A DNA stretch of 64,000 bases, taken from the NCBI GenBank assembly GCA_034440575.1, contig JAOTOL010001392.1, positions 62,001 through 126,000 of the forward strand. Direction: 5' to 3'. Each line of letters opens with the position of its first letter. Positions within the stretch are counted from its first letter, which is position 1. Below the pieces are notes generated by a model. It made no database searches, was not told the origin of the DNA, and worked only from the letters and a program-made list of their open reading frames with translations. The DNA comes from Imbricaverruca yamaguchii (lineage: Eukaryota; Arthropoda; Thecostraca; Neoverrucidae). Of the stretch, positions 49,206 through 63,190 are shown piece after piece. The translations under genes were made by a program, and so were the position numbers.

Positions 49206-50159
49206 AGATGGCTGTCCGGTCATTGAATGCGTGTCTGGCTGCGACGGCGGCCCATCGCTCGCCGATGACCGCAGCGTTGCCATGACGACGCCGGTCGCGT
49301 GATGACGCACGACCGGCTGCAGAACTACACTTGATGGCGCCGGCTCTGACGCGACTCGCTCGCCTTCCCACGCTTGAATGCGGCAGAACGGCGTGCGGTG
49401 AATCAACCTGTCACTTTACCCGATTTGCTTATGTGTGAGAGCGAATCATGGTCAATTAGCGCTCGAAAGCACCGGCGCAGTATGCACTTTCCTTGTTCCC
49501 GGACGTTCGGCGAGCGCATGAGCTATCGCCGGCAGTAGCCGCCGCCGGGGCCATAGCGTCGCACTGTGTGCTGCAATGTTTGGCTTGGCGAACGCGGCCC
49601 CGACGGCCCGCCTGCTAACAACTAATTACGTTTTCGAGCGGCTGATGCGGCGACTATTAGTGCATCATTTGTTCTGCGGGTGACGGAGGCGCGCGCGGGG
49701 GCGCAGGACGTGACAGCGCCGCTTTGCACCAGTGTGCACCACCGCAGGCGGCCGATTGCAGGCCGTGCACTGACGTGACACCCCTCGGCCGGCGTCTCCT
49801 CGCCTGTCGGCGACAAGATTACGATATTTCGAGCGGCGAACACCCGGACAACTGGCCGGACGGCGGCCGCTGCCTGTCGCGCTCGTGCTGCCATATCGCT
49901 GCCAGATGGAGGCGAAGCCAAGTGGTAGTCAAAAGGAGCCAAAAGGTCTCCCCGGCGGTGGTAGCGACAGTGTCCCTGACGTCTGGCTGTGTAAAAATTG
50001 ATGCAGATGCGGCGCTGCACACACACACTGGTGAAACCTTCCCCTTCGGACTGCCGAAATGTAGGCAATGTCTGATGGCAAAACATGTCTGTGTCCGGCC
50101 TAGCTGAAGTCGTACCTTAGGAGACAAAGACAGAGAGTTGGTGTTCAATGGGAGGTTTC

Positions 50160-50388
50160 TGATGGGGTACCTGCTGTGTCTGGCACGCCGGAAGGTGGAT
50201 TGATATCCCCACTGTTGTTCTCTCTTTTTGTGAGTGACCTGCCATCTGCAGTCCGGACAAATTGTCTTATGTTTGTTGATGACCACAGAATGTTTAGGAA
50301 CATGAAAATCAAAGCGATGCCCGCACATTACAGAGAAGCGTTCGCAGGCTGGGTGGCCAGTTGGAAAATCGAGCTCATAAAGTCATAA
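50160..50388 (+). mobile_element. LINE reverse transcriptase fragment
   Basis: SGTPEGGLISPLLFSLFVSD then LPSA...CLMFVDDHRMFRNM is RT motif B-C with FVDD, ending near a stop at 50388. It is related to the minus-strand fragment at 6772-6990 and is isolated. Confidence 0.75.
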
Positions 50389-52922
50389 TGTTCAGACTTG
50401 ATAAGAGCCACAAGAGCCCATCCAGGTTAAGTCTGTAAAGAGAATATACCATAACCCTGGCAAAGGGACACTCATCACCCCAACCCACACCATATTCCTA
50501 ATTCCCAATAATCCATCGACCAACATTCCACACATTCACCAATGCCTATCTTGCCCATCTAACCCTATTGACTCAATTCGGTGTCACACATGCGAATTCA
50601 TTGCCATAACAGTCATTTTCGAACTCCATCCGTGTCTGTTCAAGGGGGCCTTTGCAGTGCACATCTACTTTGCATACATCTCACCCCATACACCACTACT
50701 CAGAAACATAAAACAAGATTTTGTGATGTTGAAAGCTAATTGCTTTTTCATTTAAATTCATTCAAGGCACTACTCTCAAAAATGTCGGTACTAGGAGAGT
50801 CATCCTGAATAAAAACACGCACATTAAAAAGGAATCAAAATAGTATCATGGTATAAAAAGGCAACACGCGATTAACCTCCTCATGACGCGTATGGGACCC
50901 ATCAGACGTCCTTACTTAGGCTACGGGAATAGGGTAAAGGTTCCCAAGAAGTATAATAGGAATACTTCACTGGTCCCACTGTCTAGAAGCTGTGCTTATA
51001 GTACTGTCCAGGTCCCAAGTGCACCCAAGGGAGTGCCCTGTTCTCCGGTAAGTCTGGGGGTTGCAGAGGGGGATAATTAGGGCTATGCTCTCAGAAAAGT
51101 ATCGGTATTCGAAATCCGTATTTGTATTAATCGACCGTCTTCCACAAAAAAAGATACCATTTTATAGATTGCACAAATTTGAGACGACTCTCATATCATT
51201 TGCTGTCCAAATCCAAGGATATATTTGTGAATGGAAAAATTTTCTTTCGGGAAATTTGTCTCTCGATGCGTTAGGACAAGTTTCTGGATCTGCCGCGTAG
51301 CCCGTAAGATCCGAATGCCTCCCGAAGGAATATAAGATATCCGTTTTCATTTGGTTTCCCTTATATAGGATTTCAGAATGTTGCTGCCATGACTCTTTGA
51401 GCCCAGATCACTCCCGTAGCGCCTTTATGGCTGAGCCTCTGATCCTGGCGGTGTTTTGTCCTGCTGTGTTGGGGGGTGGGGGGTGGGGGGGGCATCGAAC
51501 ATGGCGACTCGCTCAGAGGCTCGCCTGGCAACGGCTCACACGGTTCACATGGCGGCGTAACATGGGATCGCCATGTGAGCCATGTAAGCCGGGTCAGGTG
51601 CGAATATCATCACCACAGAGCCTCGCTTCGGTTTCGGCGCCGACGTGCCGCAGTTGTTTGCAGCGGCGCGGGAAAAATATGCAGCCGCCAGGTGCCGAGC
51701 ATTCTCGACGTGCGCCAGCCGTGGCGGCTGGCCGTGTCGAACAGCGCCATTGCGACGTCCAGTGCAGGCGGCGCGCCCTAGGCCAACCGGCCGGCCGGCC
51801 ACCGGCGGCTCCAGTGTTACGCACGGATGCGATTTTTTTTCGAGTGGTAGCTGGCGTTGGCGACAATTTGTTGTCACTCAGGCGACAAACTTGCTTTTTC
51901 CGTGGAATGGTGGAATGGTGGAATAGTGGGCTGCGAAGTGTGATGACCGGTGGCAAGGCGATGCAAACCCACCCAGATCCAAAATCAGTGGATTTTGGAT
52001 CTGGGTTAGAGGACTTTATAGCGATTTATCCGTGCAAGTCCATAGAGGTACTACGAAATTTACGAAATGCAAAGGATTTCCCCTTAAAATGAGACCACAT
52101 TTTAGCTGCTTCCAACATTAATTTACGCGACGAAATTTGCTCCCCATCTTTAGCGAGCGTTAGATATCAGAATTTACGTCTACTCGCGCCGACCTTGAAA
52201 AGTGCGACTACTTGTGGCCCAGCGTGCACGCACACTGGCCAACCTCCGAACACAGTCCCGATGTCCCGATTTTTATCCCGATGTTCTTTGGAATCATCTT
52301 TTGAAATAGACTATCAATTCGAGACGTAGAACTAATAAGATGAGACGTCGTATTGGTTATCCTGTTTTGAGATGCTTATAGGATGAAAAGGTGTATGTCC
52401 CGAAAACCATTCTTTGATTGTGAGGATCAACCTCTAAAAACAAATTTTGGAGGTAGTACATCAGCCAACCTGCACCGATGAGGGTCAGTCAGAATGAGGA
52501 GTAATGCACGAGTGGAGTGATCATTAAGAATTGTAGACCTTAAAATGGGTGTTGCCATAGGGAAACATTGATAGTGCGTAACTAAGGTTAACAATGTACA
52601 TCAAGATAATTTGAGGTGCAGACGCGAAAACGGGCGTTGCAGGTGCAATGTCTGTAATACTACATCCTCCTATCATGGACATATGCGTAGTACATTTTAA
52701 TCTAGGACGATTGAGGTCAGGGATAACGTGGGTGAAATAGGAGCGACTTTGATTAGTTCTGACGTGCAATACTAAAGAGACGACTCTAACACTTCGAACA
52801 CTTGGAGATATCCCCACTAATATCACCATCACCATCAGCATGCGGATCTCCTGCATTGCATTGGCACAGCAAGATCTGATATGCACACACGTCGAAAAAC
52901 GATCTGCCTCACCAACAGCTGG

Positions 52923-52985
52923 ATGGGCGCCGCATGATCGAAGCGGTCGATGCTCCCCTGAACCCAAATAACCAACCGACCAATC
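52923..52985 (+). mobile_element. LINE-tail copy
   Basis: ATGGGCGCCGCATGATCGAA, GGTCGATGCTCCC and AACCCAAATAACCAACCGAC match the family hairpin and tail. No clear target duplication. Confidence 0.75.
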
Positions 52986-53454
52986 ACAAAAATTTGGTTT
53001 CTGTCGCCAACATGGACAAGAGGACACTTTTGTATGGTGGTGGTGGTGTCTTGGATTCCACCATTTTTTCTCTCCAATTCTTTAAAAAACTTTCTTTTCC
53101 TCTTTGAAACAATGCGGGTTGTAAGGATCCAGTTAGGTTATTGTCATTTCAATCTGAGCGCCGACGTGACGTTGGACCTGCCGACGTAGTCGGCGCGGAT
53201 GCATCGCGAACGTCCGGGCCGTGACGATCGCGGCGCACCGGGCGATCGTCGGCGACTGTTTCGGCGTGGCCGAGCCGGCGTCTTCGTCCATCTGCGGTCG
53301 TCTGCCTCTGTCGCCGCGTCGGCCGTCTCGCTGCTGTCACTCAGGCCAGCTGCTGGTCGCCGGTGCCGAGGGGTGGGGGCGACTCCTCGTGTTGGCCGTG
53401 GCCGGCGACACGGCTCCCCGGGCGTTGCGTCAGCTCCTGCTCTCAGCTCCTGCT

Positions 53455-53595
53455 CTCAGCTCCTGCTTTCAGCTCGGCTGGCATGCCCACCCACCTCGTG
53501 TGAGATGCCTCGCTGTCCGTGATGAGCCTCGCTGTCCGTGATGAGCCTCGCTGTCCGTGATAAGCCTCGCTGTCCGTGATAAGCCTAGCTGTCCG
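53455..53595. repeat. 19-bp GTGATGAGCCTCGCTGTCC tandem and CAGCTCCTGCTCT tandem
   Basis: About five copies of the 19-bp unit follow three to four copies of the shorter one. Confidence 0.85.
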
Positions 53596-54039
53596 CCAGG
53601 ACAGTGCGAGATTGCTCGCTGTGGTGCCTTCGGAGGTCCGTCGCTGTTATAATCTAGTCCAAATGTGGTTCTAACAGCTGTGGCGGTGATATTAATGTGT
53701 TGACTTCCCAAAAATTGGACGTGGAACAAATTTGATCTGGAGGGTACCAAAAGTAAATATTTGACTGGAAGTAGTGAGCAGCAAAACGTGATATTCCAAA
53801 AGAATATTGGGAAGGAGGAAAACTCAACGGGGAAAACATTGGACGGGAGAGGGGGCCTCTCGAACCCTTCCACCCCGCAGTGGGGTCGGCCCCGTAACAC
53901 GGCTCGCTTGGGAAATTGCGCTCCCTCGGATCACCACAGCCGCCCCTCCTCCTTCCGTCCATACGCTCCCATTCCAATTCCTATCTCATCCCAACATCCA
54001 TGTCCTTCACCTGACCCTGCAACACCAACCATCCCTACT

Positions 54040-55040
54040 ATGAGCAGACAGGGCAACTTCCCTGGTCCTACCCACCAGCTCAGTTTTATTGGGGTAGCCG
54101 CGCCCCCTCGGCCCGTCCCCAGGGTTGACTGAGTCCTGGAGGTTGAGGTCCCCCATCGCACGGTGCTAGTTGTGACGGGGGACAAACACACCTCTTTGGT
54201 CCCGATGTCCCGGAGGTGCGGGCGGGCCCGTGGGGCCTCACGCGGGCCAAATGACTGGTCGCCTCGGGCTGGGGGCCTGGGACTTTTCCCAGTGCCTGCC
54301 GGCCCGGCCGGCCGGGATCGAGGGGTGCGCGGTACTGGATCCCGGTCGGGGTGGTGAGTTCTCTCTCCCGTCCGGGCGAAGGCGCCGTCTGCCCTCGCGC
54401 CTGGCGATCTCCCGTCAGCGGGACACAGGCGTCCCCCGGTAGGGCCCCTATCCGGTGGAGCGCCAGAAGAGTCGAAAACTAACACACTACATGGTATCTC
54501 CAAACCATAAAAGCCCTCCTGGTCCCTCGAGTAGGGGCCAGACTTTTCTCCCACCCACCACCGGTGGAAGAATACCTAACCCGGCAAACAACAGAAATAT
54601 ACCTATTCAACCGGCTTACCTTCCGAGATTCGGGTGGGGTACATCCATGTTAATTTTCGAGTTTTTCTCCAGAACCCCATGCGTTGTTTTAAATGTCGAA
54701 AATATGGGCATACCAACCAGTATTGTCGGAATCGTTCCGTGTGCAGCACGTGTGCTTCCCCTGACCACATCAGCAAGCAGTGCACTTCGCAGGTTTCATT
54801 CTGTGTGAACTGCGGCAGAGGACAGAACCCCCACACTTCGTTCGACCGCACCTGTCCCATCTATTCCAAAGGGAAAGAAATATCAATCAAACACACCCAA
54901 AGGGTATTCATTTCGTGAAGCGATGGATCTTTACGATCGCTCCCATCCTCGAACGTCATACGCGACAAAAGCGAAAAGCACCACATAGACTTCACAGTGC
55001 GTGCAAACACCCAAAACGGACGAACTCATTACAGCACTGA
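54040..55040 (+). pseudogene. LINE ORF1 (gag-like, CCHC zinc knuckles)
   Basis: The clear part is near 54650-54870: RCFKCRKYGHTNQYC, CSTCASPDHISKQC and CVNCGRGQNPHTSFDRTC. The first two are CX2CX4HX4-5C retroviral-type knuckles, the third a variant, all expected to bind the element RNA. It is preceded by FRVFLQNPM (usual VRxFVPNP block) and followed by KGKEISIKHTQ. The frame shifts on both sides. Start and end are estimates. Confidence 0.75.
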
Positions 55041-55952
55041 GTGAACTACTTCGTTCCTTCGGTATACTCGTCACCCCGTCAACAAGGCAAGCTCAGCGCG
55101 ACCCGCGCTCCTAGGCGGCGAAGAGCGACGCGTCGCCCACGCCAGACCCTGGGGTCATTTTACCGATGCCGGCCGCTCAGCGAGCTCCGGAAGAGTGGAG
55201 TATTGTCCAGCAGACGAAGAGACCCGGGAAGAGCCCCAAACCAAGCGTGCGGACTTTACCTTCCACATCCACCGTTCGCGTCCATGCCCAGTCCACACGC
55301 GCCTCTACTCCCCCGTCCCCACAAAATATTTCGAGAGACTGACCTCGCTTCCGGACGGGTTCCAGTCGTCGCACCCTCTGCGGGTCGGCCCCAACTCACT
55401 GTCAATGTTCACCCGAGAGCTCCCGATATGGGAGCGGCTGGCCGTGCAGCCCGGACTGCGTTCAGGGACTCCACGCCCAGCGCACGAGTAGGAGGACCGT
55501 CACCTAGAAGGACACCACCATCACCAACTTCACGTGTCAGCCCTGCGATCATCGCAGGGACCGGAGAGGTAATGGGCCCGCCTCCTCGAGCGACACCTCC
55601 ACCATCACCAGCTTCACTCGCAAATTCTGCGACCACGGAGGATGCTTTAAGGGTGATGGGTCCGCCTCCTACACCACCACGCGGCGGTGAGAAGGTGGCG
55701 CACTGGGATTCCCCTGCGGCCGGACATAAGTGGCCATCCCCGTGGACACCATCGCCACCCAGCGGGAGAACTCCCAGATCTCGTCAGAAATCGTCCTCAT
55801 CTCTCTCATAGGGTATTGGTGTTACGTTTTACGTCACCCAGTTTTACCCGATACATCCATACATCTACTTTTACTATGGACCATGGAGATGGTAAGAGTG
55901 TCTATCTGTGATTCTGCGTGTGATATTTCCACCCAACTCTAACCCATTTGAA

Positions 55953-58900
55953 ATGAATATATCGCGATCCATTTTACAATGGAACTGTAGGGGGCTGAGA
56001 ACCAGCACCGAATATCTCCAGACACTCTTAAACCGCCACTGCCCTGCGGTCATTTGTCTCCGGGAGACCAAGGTGACGCCGGGATACTTTTTCAGTATAA
56101 AATGCTACTTGGTATTTCGTGAGATACGCACTCCGACACAATTGCGCATGGCGGTGTGCTGCTTGCCGTCCACCATAGCTTAGCGGCGCAGAGCAGAGAT
56201 TGGTGCTACACTCCGAGCTGCAGGCTGTTGCAGTACGAGTGCATTTTAACCATCGTCTCATATCTATTTGTTCTCTGTACTTGCCGCCTGGTGCTTGGTT
56301 TCCATCTACTGCGCTACGACACTTGATGTCAGAGCTGCCCCGCCGGTTTTAATACTAGGCGATATTAATTCTCACCATACAGCATGGGGATGCGAGGACA
56401 TCAATGCATGAGGTCGGCTCTTGGAGTCATTTATGCATGACGGTCCCTGTGCATTAGAAATACCGGCACGCTGACGCATTTTACCTTGCCCTCCGGCCAT
56501 GCATCTGCTTTTGATCTTGGCCTGTGCAGCCCACAACTTCCACAACTTTGTGCCTGGTCCGTGGGTGATACCCACTCAGCAGTGACCATTTCCCTGTATG
56601 GCTGGATTACCAGGACGGCGCAATACTGGGAACTCGACCACGCCGATGGAATTTCAAGAAAGCGGACTGGACAGCATATGAGGCACGATTAAAGGAGATC
56701 TTTTCCACGCGGCCTGGACCTATTCCACGTGACACCTATGTCAGTTTGGACATTTACCAGCGTATTCGTGCAGACTGCTAGTGACTTCATCCCCCGCACC
56801 TCTGATACTCCTCGTCGGGCTCCCGTCCCATGGTGGACAGAGGAGTGTCGCCAGGCTATCCGGAAAAGACGAGCCTTCAGAGCCTTCAATCAGAACAGCA
56901 ATACGGTCAACCTCATCGCCTTTCGACAAGCTCGGACCATCGCACGGCGCACAATCCGGGAGGCAAAGCGTACCTCGTGGAGGGCCTATGTGACCAAGTT
57001 GAATCGTTCCACACCCACCTCACAAATCTGGTCGAGGATAAAGCGCATCGCAGGACAGTACAACTCCACCCCTTTGCCAGCACTACGGATAGATGGCAGA
57101 GACGTCGCGCACCCGGTTGAGGTGGTGAACGAGATGGCCCGTTCGATATCCAACCGATGCAGCTGTAACAGTGGAGACGACTCATTCATGCGTCGGAAAG
57201 CCGAAGGTGAGAAGCACCCATTGAACTTCTCCACCTCTGAGCAGCCCTGTTATAACGAGCCATTCACCATGACTGAGCTTAGTTCTGCTGTTGGAGGCCC
57301 TCGAAGCGTATCCGAGGGCCCGACCTTGTACAGACCGACATGCTCAAGCATCTCCCAACACGTGCACTTGAAGCCATGTTAGACCATAAATACACTTTGG
57401 GAGAAAGGCCACTTCCCATCCACCTTGCGCGATGCTGCAATGATACCAATTTTTAAACCCGGGAAGGATGCTTCAGACCTGGCGAACTACCGACCGACAT
57501 CACTTACATCGTCACTTTGTAAACTGGTGGAGAAGATGGTAAATGTTCGTTTGACCTGGTTTTTGGAACGGTATGACTTTAACAAATTCACAGTGTGGTT
57601 TTAGTATAAACCGCAGCACCATCGACCATCTTTTAACTCTTGACAATGTGGTACGAACAGCTTTCCACCAGAATCGCCATGTCTGTGCAGTGTTTTTCGA
57701 TATTCAAGGAGCTTATGACACAACTTGGCACTACAGCATTCTGAAAAGGGTCTTCAGATATGGTATTAGAGGTTCAATGGCTCACTTCCTTGGATCTCTT
57801 TATCCAAACACTTTTTTTCGCGTACGCATCGGGAACTACCTGTCCTCAAGGGGAGACAGGCATCCTCAAAGGGATGGAGTACCGCAAGGAAGTGTGCTCA
57901 GCGTGGCGCTGTTCGCCATCGCGATTAACGACATCTGCGACTCCCTTCCACGTAGCATTGGTAGATCGCTCTTTGTTCACGTTGTAGCAATTTGGTGCTG
58001 TACATCCAGTGCACCTTCGATGGCACGGCAGCTGCAGTTGGCGGTATCACACTTGGAAAGTAGAGTTCCGAGAACGGTTTTAGATTCTCTACTACAAAAA
58101 ACGGTTGGCATGCACTTTTGTCGGCGCCACCGGAACTGCCCGTGCCCTGGCCTCCACCTGTATGGTGAGCAAGTTCCCTTTCGGCGAGTTGCTCGATTCT
58201 TGGGAGTTATTTTTGACACTCGTCTTAATTACAAGGAACATTTTAAAACACTTCGGGAGAAGTGTTTTACATCCCTAAACATGCTATAGATGGTTGCACG
58301 CACATCTTACGGAGGAGACAGGAAAACTATGTTATTGTTGTATCGCTGTTTCGTTTGTTCGGAACTGGACTACGCATGTTTTATATATGACAGCGCATGT
58401 GCAACAAGCAAACGCTCGCTGGACACTGTACACCACTCGGCTCTCCGCATAGTTACCGGCGCTTTCCGCACTTCACCTTCTGCCAGCCTTCTGGCTGAAG
58501 CCCACGAGTCGCCACTCTCGCTCTTCCGAAATGCTCGGGATGCGCTATGCCTGTAACTGCGCCAATTCCCTGGCCTTCCAGCATATTCGCACGTGTTGTC
58601 CCATCGACTCCTTGCACCATTCTGTCGCGGACGTACCATACATGACACCCCATTCTGTGTTAATACATACATGTCAGGCAGGCACTTTGAGGACAGCGGG
58701 ATTCGACCGAAGGGGATTATGCGGTTCAATCTGCTTCAAACGCCCCTTATAATAGATATGTTACTTTCCTTGGTTGGAAAGGACCATGCTACACCACAGT
58801 ACCGACTGTCATGTGCGCTGGAGCACATAGCCTCGTTCGAGGGATACATTCCAACTTACACAGATGGATCCAAGACTGACGCTGGTGTGGGCAGTGCATT

Positions 58901-59740
58901 TGTTACTAGGCCTCTGTCAAGATCTTTTCACTACCACCACATGCAACCTTTTACACTTCAGAGTTGGTAGCGATCACAAAGGCCCTCAGTTTTATTGAAG
59001 TGGGGCAGGATGCCCCGCATATAATTTTCACCGACTCACTGAGCAGTCTCTGGGCGCTAAAACAGTTTAACCAACCTGACACCATTTTACAGGACGTTTT
59101 ACGCCGTCTCGGATTACTTGCTCAAGCTGGATGGGCGCTACATGACCAATGTAGTCGATGCGCCCTAAAGCCCTAATAACTAACTCGCTCAAGCTGGGAA
59201 GACTATTGTACTCTGCTGGATCCCGAGCCATATCGGCATCGTGGGGAACGAGGCAGCCAATGCTGTTGCAAAGCGAGCAGCACAAGCCCCATATATGCGA
59301 TCTATGGTGCTCCCCGCGAGGGAGTATGACCGATCTATCACGACCTTTGTTTTTTTTTAATGACACTAGTTGGTGCACACTGCAGGACAACAAACTGCGA
59401 AAAATAAAGTCATGTCTCGGGGAGTGGCACTCGTCCTATCGTATGACAAGGCGGGACGAGGTCGTGCTCTGCCGTCTTAGGCTAGGGCACACCCACGCAA
59501 CTCACCACTATCTGCTCTATGGGGAGAACAGGCCAAACTGCCATCGATGTCACACACCACTGTCAGTACGTCACATTCTGATATCCTGCCCCCTGCTCGC
59601 CGATGCTCGAAGACTTCTTCTTGGAGTCGTGTAGCCGCCGTCACTCCGCGAAATCATGGGTGACCACCCACGCGTTGTAACTTCAGGACAGCTGTTTCGC
59701 TTTCTCTCGGATGTTAAATTTAGAGCGATTTACACACCTC
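55953..59740 (+). pseudogene. LINE ORF2: endonuclease, reverse transcriptase, RNase H
   Basis: ATG 55953 opens SILQWNCRGLRTS and VICLRETKV, the start of an APE endonuclease. RT begins near 57400 (LANYRPTSLTSSLCKLVEKM). Motif A is FFDIQGAYDTTW (57698 region), motif B GVPQGSVLSVALF, and motif C reads SLFVHVVAIWC where relatives have two aspartates, so the active site is lost. RNase H shows YTDGSKTDAGVGSAF, ELVAITKAL, FTDSLSSLWAL, and a C-terminal block split by a 56-bp insertion at 59131-59186. Removing that insertion brings HIGIVGNEAAN back in frame. CHRCHTPLSVRHILISC ends the protein. Further frameshifts lie near 56180, 57590 and 58965. Confidence 0.8.
59131..59186 (+). mobile_element. 56-bp LINE-tail insertion with 11-bp TSD inside RNase H
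   Basis: The insert begins ATGGGCGCTACATGACCAAT, continues GTAGTCGATGCGCCC and ends TAATAACTAACTC. Exact repeats GCTCAAGCTGG lie at 59120-59130 and 59187-59197. Deleting insert plus one repeat restores the reading frame of the host LINE, which proves the insertion. Confidence 0.93.
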
Positions 59741-60281
59741 ACTGACATGTAGCACTATACGCTCGGAACCGTGACATGTCGCTCTTACTGATCTTCGCTT
59801 GCTCTTACCACTTCGCTGTTTCACTGATGTTACTCCCGTTTCACTGTTTCACTGATGATGTTGCTTGCATTTGAATGTTTCACTGATGATGTTATGACGC
59901 TGTATGACCAACGCAGTCGACACGCCCCTAAATTCCAATAGCCAACCAACCTGAACCCTTCCAAAACTACACCTATGTTCGGTAGTATTTTGAAATATCA
60001 TATGGCATAGGAAACCAGAAATGCACTGTGTGGTGTTATTACGTTACTCGAACGAAAACTACACCATTCGTTGCATCTACGTGCACATAATTTGTCGTTC
60101 GCTGCGTTTTCTTAATTTCGGTTTCTCACTTCACTCATGTTTTTCTCATTCCTAGCATTTCTCGCTCCCATTCTTGCGCCTCACTTTGCTCCAAACTGCG
60201 TCTCTCCCTCTTGTCTGTCACTCCGTTTCATCCGGCCCGCCTTTCAATCCCCGTGTGATATGACTGCCTCACATCTCACCT

Positions 60282-62129
<1,848 letters not shown>

Positions 62130-62184
62130 GGGTGCAGTATAATCCACATGGGTTGAGGCACCCTAAAACCCCAATAATCATCAT
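62130..62184 (+). mobile_element. 55-bp LINE-tail insertion with compensated hairpin
   Basis: GGGTGCAGTATAATCC...GGTTGAGGCACCC then TAAAACCCCAATAATCATCA. Flanks CAGATGAGGAATAAT (62115-62129) and CAGCTAAGGAATAAT (62185-62199) match at 13 of 15 positions with an exact 9-bp core. The stem GGGTGC/GCACCC replaces the usual GGGCGC/GCGCCC. Confidence 0.82.
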
Positions 62185-62289
62185 CAGCTAAGGAATAATA
62201 CATGCAAAATGAATTACGCTGAACGATATGCATGAATGATATAGTGAAGAAATGACATCCAACTCTGCCCTTGGAGGGAGAATATGAAA

Positions 62290-63190
62290 AGGTTACCGAT
62301 GTACAGGTGTGCGCTAGTTACCCCTCGTGGTGAGGGTCAGGTATGCGCTAGCTACCCTGTGGTGAGTGTCAGGTGTACGCTAGCCACCCCTGTGGTGAGG
62401 GGAAGGTGTACGCTAGCCACCCCTGTGGTGAGTGTCAGGTGTACGCTAGCCACCCCTGTGGTGAGGGGAAGGTGTACGCTAGCCACCCTGTGGTGAGGAG
62501 CAGGTGTACGCTAGCCACCCCTGTGGTGAGGGGAAGGTGTACGCTAGCCACCCCTGTGGTGAGGGGCAGGTGTACGCTAGCCACCCCTGTGGTGAGGGGC
62601 AGGTGTACGCTAGCCACCCCTGTGGTGAGTGTCAGGTGTACGCTAGCCACCCCTGTGGTGAGGGGAAGGTGTACGCTAGCCACCCCTGTGGTGAGGGGCA
62701 GGTGTACGCTAGCCACCCTGTGGTGAGGGGCAGGTGTACGCTAGCCACCCCTGTGGTGAGTGTCAGGTGTACGCTAGCCACCCCTGTGGTGAGGGGAAGG
62801 TGTACGCTAGCTACCCTGTGGTGAGGAGCAGGTGTACGCTAGCTACCCTGTGGTAAGGGACAGGTGTACGCTAGCTACCCTGTGGCGAGGGGAAGGTGTA
62901 CGCTAGCCACCCCTGTGTTGAGGGGTAGGTGCACGCTAGCCACCCCTGTGGTGAGGGGAAGGTGTACGCTAGCCACCCCTGTGGTGAGTGTCAGGTGTAC
63001 GCTAGCCACCCCTGTGGTGAGGGGAAGGTGTACGCTAGCTACCCTGTGGTGAGGAGCAGGTGTACGCTAGCTACCCTGTGGTAAGGGACAGGTGTACGCT
63101 AGCTACCCTGTGGCGAGGGGAAGGTGTACGCTAGCCACCCCTGTGTTGAGGGGTAGGTGCACGCTAGCCACCCTGTGGTGAGGGGCAGTG
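62290..63190. repeat. 31-33 bp minisatellite, about 27 copies, with 228-bp higher-order repeat
   Basis: The unit is GTGTACGCTAGCCACCCCTG followed by TGGTGAGGGGMAG. A set of variant units (GTGGTGAGGAGCAGG, GTGGTAAGGGACAGG, GTGGCGAGGGGAAGG, GTGTTGAGGGGTAGG) occurs twice in the same order, 228 bp apart. Confidence 0.95.

Larger units (their letters stand above)
38840..49620. other. 10-kb GC-rich block with AT-rich motif islands
   Basis: Base composition rises sharply, CpG is abundant, and unsupported open frames occur in all frames. No zinc-finger, splice-bounded or other coding signature was found on either strand. Scattered through it are 50-200 bp AT-richer islands dense in TAATTA, TTTATG, TGATTGAT, GATAA, ATGCAAAT-like and TGACGTCA words. 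This looks like the regulatory landscape of a developmental gene or an unmethylated CpG-rich domain; which gene it serves is unknown. Confidence 0.5.
49621..53450. other. Non-coding with isolated relics
   Basis: No gene is supported apart from the RT fragment and LINE tail listed separately. A G-rich run (about 51469-51491) could form a quadruplex. Confidence 0.45.
53870..59945 (+). mobile_element. I-group LINE, near full length but decayed
   Basis: Order is: a probable 5' leader, ORF1 with CCHC knuckles, ORF2 with APE endonuclease, RT, RNase H and a terminal Cys/His motif, then a 3' UTR with CACTGATGATGTT repeats. It ends in a short hairpin (GACGCTGTATGACC...GTCGACACGCCCC) and a CCAATAGCCAACCAACC tail. 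A plus-strand element with RNase H belongs to the I group by family knowledge. The 5' end is approximate and no target duplication was found for the whole element. Multiple frameshifts and a later 56-bp insertion in the RNase H show it is dead. Confidence 0.8.

Noticed and set aside
39000..49600. Many Arg/Ala-rich open frames of 60-240 codons
   Set aside because: High GC lowers stop frequency, so such frames occur on both strands and in all phases. No domain or splice-bounded exon was recognised.
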